NCBI GenBank assembly: GCA_035291905.1
Contig: DATDRF010000158.1
Coordinates: forward strand, 1-5,986
Source: JACPLA01 sp035291905
Lineage (GTDB): Bacteria > Bacteroidota > Ignavibacteria > UBA10030
Direction of reading: 5' to 3'
DNA: 5,986 nt
The notes beneath the pieces were generated by a model. That model was not told the origin of the DNA and did no database searches. It saw only the letters and a program-made list of their open reading frames with translations. Position 1 is the first letter of the stretch, and the number at the start of each line of letters is the position of its first letter. The position numbers were made by a program, and so were the translations under genes. This document shows, piece by piece, positions 5,735 through 5,986 of this stretch.

Positions 5735-5986
5735 TTCTCCTTTTCATCGCCCCTGCCACCGCTTCAGCGCGGGTACTGACATGGAGTTTCGCGTAGATGT
5801 TGTGGAGATGGAATCGGACCGTATGAGGGCTTATGAACAGTTTCGCCCCAATCGCCTTGTATGAATGACCCTCAATGAGCTCCTTCAGGACCTCTGCCTC
5901 CCGATCAGACAGGTCCGATGTGATGTCTTTCCGTGGATCCTCTTTGAAATACCGGAGGACTTTTCGCGCCACCTCACCCGACATGG
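5715..5986 (-). CDS. LuxR/NarL-type response regulator, C-terminal DNA-binding part (runs off right edge)
   Basis: The minus strand encodes 90 codons to a TGA at 5715-5717, entering from beyond the right edge. The visible part starts PMSGEVARKVL, the usual linker between receiver and output domains in NarL/FixJ regulators. Then comes a complete LuxR (GerE) helix-turn-helix domain: DLSDREAEVLKELIEGHSYK, AIGAKLFISPHTVRFHLHNI and YAKLHVSTRAEAVAGAM. The recognition helix is SPHTVRFHLHNIYAKL. The receiver domain with its phosphorylated Asp is presumably just outside the window, so the Met at 5982-5984 is internal and not the start. It is a transcription regulator, probably phosphorylated by a sensor histidine kinase. 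The Ser/Thr kinase gene follows 221 bp downstream on the same strand; a functional link is possible but not shown. Confidence 0.88.
   Translation of the reverse strand, partial: MSGEVARKVLRYFKEDPRKDITSDLSDREAEVLKELIEGHSYKAIGAKLFISPHTVRFHLHNIYAKLHVSTRAEAVAGAMKRRIPGKFP

Overview
The window looks like ordinary chromosomal DNA from a free-living bacterium. It has moderate GC, compact genes, and clear AGGAGG-type Shine-Dalgarno sites. The gene types are a kinase opening with MIGQTISHYR, a CGGC-domain protein, a GlgP of about 836 residues, and a methyltransferase with a signal peptide. Together they suggest a member of the Bacteroidota/Ignavibacteria (FCB) side of the tree, or a similar environmental lineage. 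This placement is an inference from protein style only. I see no tRNA, rRNA, CRISPR array, insertion sequence or phage gene.

Layout. Positions 1-239 (minus strand) hold the N-terminal part of an exported SAM-dependent O-methyltransferase-like protein that runs off the left edge. A divergent intergenic region (240-525) separates it from a plus-strand CGGC-domain gene (526-972), predicted to bind metal through clustered cysteines. Positions 1033 to about 1242 hold a decayed plus-strand fragment of a SpoIIE/RsbU-type PP2C phosphatase, recognisable by its YINAGHHP stretch. Converging on it from the right is a complete glycogen phosphorylase gene, glgP (1305-3815, minus). Its leader (3816-3965) carries a candidate promoter and a perfect 10-bp inverted repeat, one arm of which covers the glgP ribosome-binding site.

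Upstream of glgP on the same strand, and separated from it by a strong intrinsic terminator (3959-3992), are three more minus-strand genes. In transcription order these are a LuxR/NarL-type response regulator C-terminus (5715-5986, running off the right edge), a Ser/Thr protein kinase (4573-5493) that stops just as a membrane segment would begin, and a small predicted lipoprotein of unknown function (4017-4493). The terminator sits right after the lipoprotein gene, so these three could form one regulatory or signalling cluster, although separate promoters are also plausible.

How the genes work together. GlgP releases glucose-1-phosphate from stored alpha-glucan, and no other glycogen gene is in view. 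The regulator, kinase and lipoprotein suggest envelope-linked signalling, but nothing in the sequence ties them to glycogen use. I did not find a convincing new system. The points most worth checking are the phosphatase relic, the truncated kinase, the possible RNA switch at the glgP start, the exported methyltransferase, and the CAGC variant of the CGGC domain.
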